From: UBA5158 sp040389045
GTDB taxonomy: Bacteria > Pseudomonadota > Gammaproteobacteria > DSM-16500
NCBI GenBank assembly: GCA_040389045.1
Contig: JAZKAT010000022.1
Location: 1-64,000, forward strand
Direction: 5' to 3'
DNA: 64,000 bases
Part shown: positions 31,067 to 39,785 of the stretch, piece by piece
Position numbering within the stretch: position 1 is the first letter of the stretch
How the letters are laid out: each line of letters opens with the position of its first letter
Notes under the pieces: model-generated
Told to the model about the DNA's origin: nothing
Database searches by the model: none
What the model saw: only the letters and a program-made list of their open reading frames with translations
Made by a program: the position numbers and the translations under genes

Positions 31067-34000
31067 TTATGGTGTTTCAGCTAATAACACTCCCTCTTCG
31101 GCTTTCTTTTTTCCATGATCTTCCGCCAGAAACATATACATGGCTGGCACAACAAATAAGGTAAACAAGGTACCAATTGATATGCCCGTTGCGATCACCA
31201 GGCCAATATCAAAACGGCTCACCGCACCGGCGCCAGTGGCGGTAATTAACGGTATAACACCCAGTACCATGGATGCGGTGGTCATTAAAATAGGCCGCAG
31301 CCGGATGGCGGCGGCGCTTTCAATGGCTTCGCGTTTAGCTTTACCTTCGCGTTGCAAATCATTGGCGAATTGCACGATCAAAATACCATGCTTACTGATC
31401 AACCCAATCAACGTCACTAAACCCACTTCAGTATAAATATTTAGTGATGCGCCTTTCACTCCCAAACTAATAAAAATCATCGCGCCACAAATCGACATAG
31501 GCACACTGATCAACACAATCAAGGGGTCACGAAAACTTTCAAATAACGCCGCCAGCGACAGAAAAATAATAATTAAAGCAAAAAAGAAGGTGACTACTAA
31601 TGCTGAACTTTCCTGGACGAATTGCCGCGAGGGGCCAGCATAATCCACTGTGTAGCCTTGCGGTAAGGTTGATTTTGCAATATTAGCCAAGGCATTCAGG
31701 GCATCGCCATCGGCAATACCTGGAAACGCCACCGCGGATAAGGTCGCGGAATTTAATTGTTGAAAATGGTTAATTGATTCTGGTACCACTGTGGTTTTTA
31801 ACTTAATCAGCGTAGAGAGCGGTATAGAATTGACGGTCGTGGTATTTAAATAATAATTTCCTAGCTGATTGGCATTTTGACGGTGTTGACGAATCATTTG
31901 CGGTATCACTTGATAAGAACGACCCCCAAAATCAAAATAATTGATGTATCCCTGACTTAAAGCATTTCCTAACACGTTGGTAAGGTCATCCATAGTCAAA
32001 CCAAATTGCGAAACTTTATCACGATTAATTTCTACCGTAGACTGGGCTTTATCCAGCTTTAAATCCGTATCCGTGAAAATAAACAAGCCGCTGGCGCGGG
32101 CTTTCTCCAGGAAAGCTTGATTGACTATATTTAATCGATCAAAGGGTTCTGTGCTTTGAATCACAAATTGAATAGGCACGCCGCGCGCACCAGGTAACGG
32201 TGGCAATTGAAACGCGGCGATAATGCCGCCGGTGATTTCGTTTAATTTATTTTGCACCAGAGGTTGAATTTCATTCGAGGTGCGTTTGCGCAAATCCCAG
32301 GGCTGCAGATTCATACCCAAAATACTGGTATTTAAACCACTGATACCATCTAATTGAAACACGCGCAGTGTTTCCGGAAAGCTTTTATAAATTTTATAAA
32401 TTTCATTGGAATACAATTCGGTTTGCGCCAGCGTCGCGTTAGGCGCGGCGGTTAACTGGGAGATAATAATTCCCTGATCTTCCATGGGCGCTAATTCTGA
32501 TTTTGAAGAGCTATAAAGAAAATAAATGCTGATTAAAATGAGGGTGGCGAAAACCGCGACCACCGGCAAATAATTTAATGTGTCATGCAGACCCGCTTCG
32601 TATTTTACTTTTAATTTTTCAAAATAACGGTCCACCATTTTAATGAACCTGGAACCACCATTTTGATTATGGCTTAACAATTTGGAACACATCATGGGTG
32701 ATAATGTTAAAGCGATAATTGCGGAAATGGTGACTGAACCCGCCAAAGTAAAAGCAAATTCCGTAAATAACGCGCCAGTCAATCCACCCATGAAACCGAT
32801 GGGGGCGTAAACTGCGATTAATACCACAGTAATGGCGATAATCGGATTTGCCAATTCACGCGCGCCCAGAAGGGCCGCCTGCATTCTGGAAGCGCCGTCT
32901 TCAATATGACGCTGCACATTCTCGACCACGATAATCGCATCATCGACCACCAGACCAATTGCCAGCACCAATGCCAGCAGCGTCAATAGATTGATGGAAT
33001 AACCTAGCAATAGCATCATGAAAAATGTGCCAATCAACGATAAGGGGATTGCTACCAGCGGCACCATGACGGAACGAATCGACCCCAGGAAAAGGAAAAT
33101 AACGACGGTGACTATCAATAACGCTTCGCCTAAGGAATGTTCCACTTCACGAATAGAACTATTCACAAAGTCGGTGGAGTCATAAACAATTTTGGCTTCG
33201 ATACCTTCCGGTAATTGTTTCTGGATTTCAGGTATCATTTGTTTAACGTTTTTGATCACGGTTAACAAATTGGCGGTAGGTGTGATGAGCATGCCAATAT
33301 AGACCGCGCGCTGTCCGTTGAAACTGACTGATTGATCATAATTCGTGGCGCCCAGCGTGACCTTGCCTATATCTCTTAAGCGAATGATGGCCCCATTTTG
33401 GGATTTGATCGCCATATTCTTGAAACCTTCCACCGAAGTGAGGTTAGTGTCGGCGGAAATATTAGCCGTGAACATACCGCCGTCAGTACGGCCCACCGCG
33501 GAGATGGAATCATTGTTGGCTAGCGCCGTGCCGATTTGCGCCGGCGTTACGCCGAACCCCGCTAATTTAACGGGATCCAGCCAAATACGCATAGCGAACT
33601 GTTGGTCCCCCTTGAATTCAGCTTGCTGCACCCCATCAATCGATTGCAGCTTTGGCTGCACCACCCGCAACAGATAATCACTAATTTGATTGGCGGCTAA
33701 AACCTTGCTGTAAAAACCTATATACATGGCATCAATGGTTTGGCCGATCTGGATAGTGATGACTGGCAATTGTGAATTTTTGGGTAATTGATTTAATACC
33801 GCGTTAACCTTGGTATTGATATCGGCCAGCGCTTTTTCCGCGTCATAATTTAATTTTATATTAATGGTGATGGTACTGACATTTTCCGTGCTGCTAGACG
33901 TCATGTAATCAATGCCGTTAGCTTGCGAAATGGAATTTTCCAGCGGTGTGGTGATAAACCCCGCGACAATGTTGGGATCAGCACCCGTATAAACCGTCGT

Positions 34001-34141
34001 TACCGTTACAATCGCGTTTTCGGTGTAAGGATACTGACGCACCGTTAACAAACCCACTGAACGCAAACCCAATACCAGAATAAACAGACTGACTACTGTC
34101 GCCAGTACGGGCCGCTCAATAAATATGTCGGTAAATGTCAT
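31067..34141 (-). CDS. RND efflux pump inner-membrane permease (HAE-1 family)
   Basis: The 1,024-residue protein has the standard AcrB-like duplication: a membrane helix at the start (VLATVVSLFILVLGL), a large periplasmic loop, helices 2-6, a second periplasmic loop and helices 8-12. The proton relay is present, with the Asp-Asp pair in GLVVDDAIIVVENVQRH (helix 4) and Lys in GLISKHGILIVQFAN (helix 10). Near-standard length indicates a functional trimeric drug/proton antiporter working with the adaptor and outer-membrane factor upstream. Its start overlaps the adaptor stop by 4 bp. Substrates cannot be predicted; it is closest in style to MexI/AcrB-type pumps. Confidence 0.92.
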   Translation of the reverse strand: MTFTDIFIERPVLATVVSLFILVLGLRSVGLLTVRQYPYTENAIVTVTTVYTGADPNIVAGFITTPLENSISQANGIDYMTSSSTENVSTITINIKLNYDAEKALADINTKVNAVLNQLPKNSQLPVITIQIGQTIDAMYIGFYSKVLAANQISDYLLRVVQPKLQSIDGVQQAEFKGDQQFAMRIWLDPVKLAGFGVTPAQIGTALANNDSISAVGRTDGGMFTANISADTNLTSVEGFKNMAIKSQNGAIIRLRDIGKVTLGATNYDQSVSFNGQRAVYIGMLITPTANLLTVIKNVKQMIPEIQKQLPEGIEAKIVYDSTDFVNSSIREVEHSLGEALLIVTVVIFLFLGSIRSVMVPLVAIPLSLIGTFFMMLLLGYSINLLTLLALVLAIGLVVDDAIIVVENVQRHIEDGASRMQAALLGARELANPIIAITVVLIAVYAPIGFMGGLTGALFTEFAFTLAGSVTISAIIALTLSPMMCSKLLSHNQNGGSRFIKMVDRYFEKLKVKYEAGLHDTLNYLPVVAVFATLILISIYFLYSSSKSELAPMEDQGIIISQLTAAPNATLAQTELYSNEIYKIYKSFPETLRVFQLDGISGLNTSILGMNLQPWDLRKRTSNEIQPLVQNKLNEITGGIIAAFQLPPLPGARGVPIQFVIQSTEPFDRLNIVNQAFLEKARASGLFIFTDTDLKLDKAQSTVEINRDKVSQFGLTMDDLTNVLGNALSQGYINYFDFGGRSYQVIPQMIRQHRQNANQLGNYYLNTTTVNSIPLSTLIKLKTTVVPESINHFQQLNSATLSAVAFPGIADGDALNALANIAKSTLPQGYTVDYAGPSRQFVQESSALVVTFFFALIIIFLSLAALFESFRDPLIVLISVPMSICGAMIFISLGVKGASLNIYTEVGLVTLIGLISKHGILIVQFANDLQREGKAKREAIESAAAIRLRPILMTTASMVLGVIPLITATGAGAVSRFDIGLVIATGISIGTLFTLFVVPAMYMFLAEDHGKKKAEEGVLLAETP

Positions 34142-35322
34142 TGACTTGCCTCATGCGCGTCAGTCAAATCGGGGGCTGGATTATCCGGTGGCACTACACT
34201 GTTATTCACCGTAATCTGACTGCCATTTTTTAATTTCAACTGGCCGCTAGTCACCACGGTTTCACCATCTTTCAAACCATCGATAACCGCCACTTGCTCG
34301 CCGCGAGTTTCACCTAATTTCACAAAACGCTGGTTAGCGATCAATTTGGGTTTGTCGTCTTTATCTTTGCCTTTTTCCGTGACCACATAAACAATATCGC
34401 CATAAGGATTATAGGAAATGACTGTCTGTGCGACGGTGACAAAATCCGCGGGTTCACCGGTATCCACTTCCACATTAGCAAACATCCCTGGTGCTAATTC
34501 TTTTTCGGGATTAGCAATGGTGGCTTCGACCAGAACGTTTCGGGACGCAACATCCACCCCCGGATTAATCGTAGTGATGGTGCCAAAAAATTGGCGTCCG
34601 GGCATGGCGTCTACTGCAACCATGACTTTTTGTCCGCATTTAATCCGCGTCAATTCTTGTTGTGGCACATTGAAATCCGCGTAAATAGGATCTAGTGTTT
34701 GCAACATCGTCACCGCATCACCGGGATTTAAATATTGCCCCAGATTGATGAGGTTAATTCCCAACCGGCCGGTAAACGGCGCGACTATGGTTTTTTTCGC
34801 GACGATAGCGGCTTGTTGGGCGACTTGCGCAGTCAGGCTTTGTACATTCGCGGCATCATTATCAACGACTTGTTTACTCACCCCTTCCGCTTTGAATTGG
34901 GCTTTATCACGGGCATAAGTAATTCTCGATAATTCGGCGTTGGCCTGTAAAGAATGCAGTAAGGCAACATCATCATCCGCATTTAATTGCACTAGCACTG
35001 TGCCGGCTGTTACATCCGCGCCTGGGGTAAAATAAACACTTTGCACCTGGCCCGCAAGCTGGGTGGTAACATTGACGCCGTGAATGGCGCGAAGACTGCC
35101 AGCCTCGGTAATTTTGGGCTGCCAGGGAGAAGTTGTTACTTTCGCGGTAGAAACCGTAACGAGTTCGGATTGGTTCGCCATAAAATGCCGCATTAACATG
35201 CCCATGGCCATTTTATAAAGAAAGATGCCGCCAAATAATATAATCAGGCATACCAGCATAATACGCATGCGTTTTTTTAATGCGGCTGATCTCTCTTCAT
35301 CACTTATATTTTCTTGGGTCAT
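34138..35322 (-). CDS. RND efflux periplasmic adaptor (membrane fusion protein)
   Basis: The 394-residue adaptor has an N-terminal membrane anchor (about 20-42) and a lipoyl half-motif (GSLRAIHGVNVTTQLAGQVQSVYFTPGADVTAGTVL). A short alpha-hairpin follows (LLHSLQANAELSRITYARDKAQFKAEGVSKQ), then the second lipoyl half (IVAPFTGRLGINLINLGQYLNPGDAV), a beta-barrel and a membrane-proximal domain. It links the inner-membrane pump to the outer-membrane factor. It lies between the other two components, 12 bp after the factor stop and overlapping the pump start by 4 bp. Confidence 0.9.
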   Translation of the reverse strand: MTQENISDEERSAALKKRMRIMLVCLIILFGGIFLYKMAMGMLMRHFMANQSELVTVSTAKVTTSPWQPKITEAGSLRAIHGVNVTTQLAGQVQSVYFTPGADVTAGTVLVQLNADDDVALLHSLQANAELSRITYARDKAQFKAEGVSKQVVDNDAANVQSLTAQVAQQAAIVAKKTIVAPFTGRLGINLINLGQYLNPGDAVTMLQTLDPIYADFNVPQQELTRIKCGQKVMVAVDAMPGRQFFGTITTINPGVDVASRNVLVEATIANPEKELAPGMFANVEVDTGEPADFVTVAQTVISYNPYGDIVYVVTEKGKDKDDKPKLIANQRFVKLGETRGEQVAVIDGLKDGETVVTSGQLKLKNGSQITVNNSVVPPDNPAPDLTDAHEASQ

Positions 35323-35334
35323 GCACGCTCTCCC

Positions 35335-36837
35335 TCACGCCAGCACTGGCTTGATTGATCGTATCCTATTACCCGCATTCCACCAACCACCGCCTAAGGC
35401 TTGAAACAATGCGGCGGTATCGCTATAGCGCGTGGCTTGCGCCTGCACCCGGGCAATGACGGCTTGTTGATATTGTTTTTCCGCAATCAATAATGTGGTG
35501 TAATTCACGCCGCCTAATTTATAAAGTTCTTCATCAATCTTCAGTGATTTATGTGACGCGTATTCATTCTCGGTTTCCGCCCGGAAAGTGTGGGCATCAT
35601 GTTGCAAGGCGCGCAAAGTGTCAGCGACATTTTGGAAGGCTTGTAATACGGTTTGCTGATATTGTGCATAAGCGGCTTGGTAAGCGGCAATCGCGGCGCG
35701 TCGTTTCGCCACCAGCTGGCCGCCCATAAAAATTGGCTGTAACAATGACCCTGTGCCGCTCCAGATTTCAGTCGCACTGTGGAATAAATTATGGGGTTGT
35801 AGTGCTTGATAACCAAAAGCACCGCTGAGCGTAATTTGCGGGAATAAATTTGCCGTGGCCACACCTACATTCGCATTCGCCTGATCCATCAAGGCTTCCG
35901 CTGCTTGCACATCCGGGCGTTGGCGCACTAGCCTGGATGGTAAACTAATGGGGATGGTGCCGGGTAAATGCAACTGCTCCAGCCGGATATCCGGCAGGAC
36001 GAAATCCGCTGGCAACGAACCTACCAACATGGCTAAAGAATGGCGCGCAACTGATAGCTGTTGTTCCAATATGGGTAACTGGGCTTCAGTAGCTGCCACT
36101 TGACTGGCTTGAGTCAACACATCATTGCCTGACACACCGCCCAGCTTGAGTTGGCGCCGCATAATATTCAACTGGCGGCGCAATGATTTAATGATATCTT
36201 GCGTCGCATCGATTTGCGCCCGGGCGGACGCCACAGCAATCGAGCTGGTGACAATATTTGACGTTAGCGTCAGATAGGCCGCAGCTAATTCATATTGTTC
36301 ATAATCCACTTGCGCACGTGCCGCTTCCACCTGACGGCGCAATGCGCCAAACACGTCTAGCGTATAAGAAACATTGACTGCAACGTTATACAAATTAAAA
36401 ATCGAAGACCCCATTTGACTTTGACCAAACGAAGCGGCATTGAAACGCTGGCGTTCTGCGCTGACTGGCAAGGTGACTTGTGGAAATAGAGTGCCTATCT
36501 GGGCATTGAGATTTTCCTGGGCCTGGATCAAGGTGGCTTTGGCGGCTACCAGATTGGGGCTGTTGGCAATGCCGGTTTCAATCAAGTTATTAATGGGCTG
36601 AGAATGAAATACTTGCCACCAGTCACCGGTAATATCTCGCCCCGCAATAAAATGCTGCGCTTTGCCGGCGGTGGCGGATTTGGGAATGTTGACTGTGTGT
36701 CGTGGCTGGGGTTCTTCGGTGTAACGGGTAGTCGGCGGTGTTCTGGGCGGATGCCAATCGGGACCCACCATACAACTCGTTAAGGCTGCGCTTACTAGTG
36801 TGATTGCAGAAGCAAAAACTAAGCCCTGAAAACGCAT
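35335..36837 (-). CDS. NodT/OprM-type outer-membrane efflux lipoprotein
   Basis: The 500-residue protein starts with a lipoprotein signal (lipobox LTSC, Cys22) and the family's opening MVGPDWHPP. Two OEP repeats follow, each with long coiled helices and the typical phrases DITGDWWQVFHSQPINNLIETGIANSPNL, VSYTLDVFGALRRQVEAARAQ and RPDVQAAEALMDQANANVGVATANLFPQITL. It forms the trimeric TolC-like exit duct of the adjacent pump. It is the first gene of the operon, whereas many RND operons place the outer-membrane factor last. Confidence 0.9.
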   Translation of the reverse strand: MRFQGLVFASAITLVSAALTSCMVGPDWHPPRTPPTTRYTEEPQPRHTVNIPKSATAGKAQHFIAGRDITGDWWQVFHSQPINNLIETGIANSPNLVAAKATLIQAQENLNAQIGTLFPQVTLPVSAERQRFNAASFGQSQMGSSIFNLYNVAVNVSYTLDVFGALRRQVEAARAQVDYEQYELAAAYLTLTSNIVTSSIAVASARAQIDATQDIIKSLRRQLNIMRRQLKLGGVSGNDVLTQASQVAATEAQLPILEQQLSVARHSLAMLVGSLPADFVLPDIRLEQLHLPGTIPISLPSRLVRQRPDVQAAEALMDQANANVGVATANLFPQITLSGAFGYQALQPHNLFHSATEIWSGTGSLLQPIFMGGQLVAKRRAAIAAYQAAYAQYQQTVLQAFQNVADTLRALQHDAHTFRAETENEYASHKSLKIDEELYKLGGVNYTTLLIAEKQYQQAVIARVQAQATRYSDTAALFQALGGGWWNAGNRIRSIKPVLA

Positions 36838-36920
36838 TTATCGCAATCCCTTGCTGATATGGTAAGTAGGTGATTTTAACAAATTAATAGGGATTAAAAC
36901 ACCCTTGATTAGTAAATTGC

Positions 36921-36942
36921 CGAAGGCGACGGGTGAGGGGTG
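36921..36942. repeat. Partial copy of the CCCCTCACCCG palindromic family
   Basis: CGAAGGCGACGGGTGAGGGGTG shares GGCGACGGGTGAGGGGT with the reverse complement of the element at 54138-54188. Only this half is present. Confidence 0.55.
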
Positions 36943-36990
36943 CTTTGAGTAACTAATTCACACCATGAATAAAAAAAAACCAAGCCTATC

Positions 36991-37022
36991 GTAGGTTGGG
37001 CTGAGTGTAACGAAGCCCAACA
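36991..37022. repeat. GTAGGTTGGGCTGAG…CCCAACA repeat, copy 1
   Basis: A 32-bp imperfect palindrome begins GTAGGTTGGGCTGAG and ends CGAAGCCCAACA, with TTGGGCT/AGCCCAA arms. Two near-identical copies lie inverted at 54221-54308, so this is a dispersed REP-like family. Confidence 0.75.
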
Positions 37023-37039
37023 AAAACGGGGCCAGTGTA

Positions 37040-37153
37040 AGGGTAAGAGGCGAGGTATGAATTTCCAAACACGCCGTGAATACGTCCCTGTAGGCTCTGG
37101 AAAAACATCCCTGTTTTTCAAGGTTTGTAAATTCATACCTCGCCTCTTACCCT
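37040..37153. repeat. 31-bp inverted repeat element
   Basis: The arms at 37040-37070 and 37123-37153 are complementary at 30 of 31 positions; they start AGGGTAAGAGGCGAGGTATG. The 52-bp centre has its own perfect stem, GAAAAACA/TGTTTTTC. A 114-bp cruciform-capable element without coding potential suggests a MITE-like repeat. Confidence 0.7.
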
Positions 37154-37204
37154 AAACATTTGCGAATTGCCCAGAGTTACACGTAGTTTAAGTCTTCTAA
37201 AAAA

Positions 37205-38287
37205 CTAGCTGCTCCTAAATTGGCGCCTGTTTAACGTAGAATCGTCTCTGGTTGTTATTTGCGATGCATTATTAGCAGAAAAAGCTGCGAATGCTCTATC
37301 TCCTAGCGAAATGCCAGGCGCATTGACTAATAAACCTTTGTTACCGCCTAATGCTTCATTTGCCCGTACGAAACTTTCTTGAGTATAAACCGTGAGCCCT
37401 GCTTCTTGCTTACCTAACGCTGCTGCGGTCTCGTTTGCGGCCTGTCCTCGGGTTAATTGCGCAGCTCTGTTGGCTTCGGCTAATATTCTAATGGTTCTTG
37501 CTTGAGAATTAGCGGCATTAAGTTGAGCTTGAGCTTCTACCTTAGACCTTGCAGTGAGTTCAAGCGCATTGCTAATGCTGGCGTGCTTCGCTTCAACACT
37601 AATGACTCGAAAATTCCTAATAGATATACCCCATTCGCCACAAAGTGCTAATAGCCTGCCAAAAAAATTGGCGCCATGTGCGGCCATTTTAGCTTTATGT
37701 TCACGCTCATCCTGCAATGTGCGAGAAGCTTGATCATCCAGCTTCTCCTCTAAGGATACTGATGAAACTCGGGATGACACCGAAGTAGATACTGAAGCAG
37801 ATATTGTTGTATCATCGCGCTCATGTTCGCTTTTTTCTGAATGTCCCGCTTTTGCCGCTAAAGAATTTATTTCAGCCGAAGTTATGTCTTGAAAATCTAA
37901 TGTTTGAATTGCTGAAGAAAAAGCACCTTTGACTGTTTCTTGCAATGTATAGAGTGGGTTTTTAACTTTTTGATATAATTTTTTTGGATCAGTAATTTCA
38001 AAAGTGATATCAGCTTGTAGTGTTGCATCGACATTGTCGAGTGATTTAGCAGAAAAACTACCTAATGCAAGGACTTGTGTTTGTTTTGATACTTCTTCTT
38101 TGTAGAAGCGCAAGGGGTGCAAGATACAATGCAATCCGGGTTCCAATTCTTCGTACTGTTGTGTTTCATAGTTAAGAACAATACCTACACAATTTGGGCT
38201 TACCCATTGCAGTTTGCTCAGCATATAAATTGCGCCGATACCAGTGCAAGCTAAAGCAATCATTCCGACAGTTCGCATGATAGACAT
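37205..38287 (-). CDS. Band-7/SPFH-domain membrane protein with Ser-rich insert
   Basis: The 360-residue protein has one N-terminal membrane helix (about 6-23) and an SPFH domain (about 25-145; VGIVLNYETQQYEELEPGLHCILHPLRFY, then ADITFEITDPKKLYQKVKN). A low-complexity charged/Ser stretch at about 152-192 (SASVSTSVSSRVSSVS) interrupts the domain just before its last part (IRNFRVISVEAKHASISNALE). An Ala/Glu coiled coil with EAQAQLNAANSQARTIRILAEANRAAQ follows, typical of stomatin/prohibitin oligomers. Such proteins scaffold membrane microdomains. There is no NfeD or protease partner gene. The promoter has the TTAA direct repeat otherwise seen here before orphan effector-like genes, so a virulence-linked role is possible. 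TGGAG precedes ATG. Confidence 0.8.
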   Translation of the reverse strand: MSIMRTVGMIALACTGIGAIYMLSKLQWVSPNCVGIVLNYETQQYEELEPGLHCILHPLRFYKEEVSKQTQVLALGSFSAKSLDNVDATLQADITFEITDPKKLYQKVKNPLYTLQETVKGAFSSAIQTLDFQDITSAEINSLAAKAGHSEKSEHERDDTTISASVSTSVSSRVSSVSLEEKLDDQASRTLQDEREHKAKMAAHGANFFGRLLALCGEWGISIRNFRVISVEAKHASISNALELTARSKVEAQAQLNAANSQARTIRILAEANRAAQLTRGQAANETAAALGKQEAGLTVYTQESFVRANEALGGNKGLLVNAPGISLGDRAFAAFSANNASQITTRDDSTLNRRQFRSS

Positions 38288-38322
38288 TTTTGGACTCCAG
38301 AGATTTATGTTAGGAGTAGATA

Positions 38323-38354
38323 GTTATACCGGCTAAAGCTTAAAGGACTCTTAA
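38323..38354 (-). promoter_or_regulatory. PmrA-box-like direct repeat plus -10 (band-7 gene)
   Basis: On the minus strand TTAA cores at 38354-38351 and 38343-38340 are 11 bp apart (ATTAAGAGT, TTTAAGCTT). A TATAAC -10 at 38328-38323 follows after exactly 11 nt, the same geometry as the other five. Confidence 0.65.
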
Positions 38355-38422
38355 TGGTGGGGGGAAGTTGTGATTTGTTTTTTTCTGGGTAAAAATAAAA
38401 CAAATCTACATTCGCAAACGGC

Positions 38423-38512
38423 TGTCATTCCCGCGCAGGCGGGAATCCATTCATTGAAACTTTAGAAGCAAGAGTAAACTCACAATGGATTCCCGCCTGC
38501 GCGGGAATGACA
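38423..38512. repeat. 90-bp inverted-repeat element (TGTCATTCCCGCGC family), copy 1
   Basis: Perfect 29-bp arms at 38423-38451 and 38484-38512 begin TGTCATTCCCGCGCAGGCGG and flank a 32-bp AT-rich centre. It ends one base from the thiolase stop codon. A second copy with identical arms and a different centre is at 63509-63596. Similar GCGGGAATCCA repeats are widespread in proteobacteria. Confidence 0.85.
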
Positions 38513-38513
38513 A

Positions 38514-39785
38514 TCAGGCACTTTCCAAAATTGCGGCGCAGCCCATGCCGCCGGCGGTGCAGATGGAGATTAGGCCGCGTTTTTTCTTGGTTTGGTAGAG
38601 TAGCTTGGATAAGCCGGCGACGATGCGTGCGCCGGTGGCGCCGAAGGGGTGGCCTAGGGCGACGCTGCCGCCTTTTACATTTAATTTATCGCGGTCAATT
38701 GAACCTAAGGCATTTTTGCCCATGAATTTTTGACAATATTCATCGCTTTCCCAGGCTTTTAATGTGCAAAGCACTTGCCCAGCAAACGCTTCATGAATTT
38801 CGTAAAAATCAAAATCCTGTAACTTTAAATTATTACGGTCTAACAAGCGCGACACTGCAATTGTGGGTGCCATTAACAATCCATCACCTTTCACAAAATC
38901 AATTGCCGCGATTTCAGCATCAATAAATTGCGCCAACGGCGTATAATTATATTGTTTCAACGCCACTTCACTCACCAATAACGCGGCAGCCGCGCCATCA
39001 CTTAAAGGCGAACTATTACCCGCTGTTAAAGTTCCCGTGCCGGTAAAATCAAACGCCGGTTTTAATTTTGCTAACAAGTCCATGTTGGTGTCAGAACGTA
39101 TGAATGTATCTTTTGCTATGCCATGAAATTCAAATACCAAATCCTGATAAAAACCTTCTGCATATGCTTTTTCCGCATGTTGTTGACTTAACAACGCCAA
39201 CTCATCTTGCGCCTGCCGGGAAATTTTCCATTCCTTCACCATTTTTTCGCAATGCTCACCCATGGACAAACCGGTGCGGGGTTCTTTCACCGAAGGAATT
39301 TGTAATTTCAAATCGCTGGGACGAAACGCGAAGATACCTTTAATTTTATCACCGAAATTTTTCGCTTTGTGCACGTTAAGCATTTTACGCGTGAATGAAC
39401 GCGGTAAAGTAATGGGTAAATCACTATTGGTATCCACACCGCCGGTGATGGCAATATCCATGTCGCTGTTAGCGATTTTCAGCGCCAATTCCCACGTGGT
39501 TTCAAGGCTAGACGCACAAGCGCGCTGCACACCATACGCTGGCGTGTAAGGACTGACGCCACTGCCCAATACACATTCTCTGGCAAAATCCCAATCCATG
39601 GAACTGTGAATCACCGAACCTAAGCCTACATCACCCAGACGCTCATTTTGCAAATTAAATTGTTTAGTCATTTGCACTAAACACGCCGTCATTAATTCTT
39701 GTCCCGTCACATCACTATAAACTGTCAGCGATTTTGCAAAAGGTGTACGAGTACCGCCGACAACATAAACTGGACGCTTCATCAT
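38514..39785 (-). CDS. Thiolase family acyltransferase (FadI-like acetyl-CoA C-acyltransferase)
   Basis: The 423-residue protein carries the thiolase catalytic set: nucleophile Cys90 in YGVQRACASSLE, the EIHEAFAGQ histidine, His379 in GGSVALGHPFGATGAR and Cys409 in ISICTAGGMGCAA. Its inserted loops and wording (FARECVLGSGVSPYTPAYGVQRACASS, STGLR-like RTGLSMGEHCEKM) are closest to FadI, the large-chain beta-oxidation thiolase, more than to PhaA/AtoB. No FadJ partner is adjacent, so pathway assignment is open. The ATGATGA start overlaps the stop of the serine hydrolase gene, showing translational coupling; AAGGA precedes it. Confidence 0.87.
   Translation of the reverse strand: MMKRPVYVVGGTRTPFAKSLTVYSDVTGQELMTACLVQMTKQFNLQNERLGDVGLGSVIHSSMDWDFARECVLGSGVSPYTPAYGVQRACASSLETTWELALKIANSDMDIAITGGVDTNSDLPITLPRSFTRKMLNVHKAKNFGDKIKGIFAFRPSDLKLQIPSVKEPRTGLSMGEHCEKMVKEWKISRQAQDELALLSQQHAEKAYAEGFYQDLVFEFHGIAKDTFIRSDTNMDLLAKLKPAFDFTGTGTLTAGNSSPLSDGAAAALLVSEVALKQYNYTPLAQFIDAEIAAIDFVKGDGLLMAPTIAVSRLLDRNNLKLQDFDFYEIHEAFAGQVLCTLKAWESDEYCQKFMGKNALGSIDRDKLNVKGGSVALGHPFGATGARIVAGLSKLLYQTKKKRGLISICTAGGMGCAAILESA

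Larger units (their letters stand above)
36838..37204. other. Repeat-filled intergenic region
   Basis: No gene is seen. The region is packed with three kinds of palindromic repeat (36921-36942, 36991-37022, 37040-37153) and lies between the start of the efflux operon and the end of the band-7 gene, both minus strand. Confidence 0.5.

Noticed and set aside
38423..38512. CRISPR array or tRNA at the GC-rich palindromes
   Set aside because: Each site is a single inverted repeat without regularly spaced direct repeats, and no cloverleaf can be drawn.
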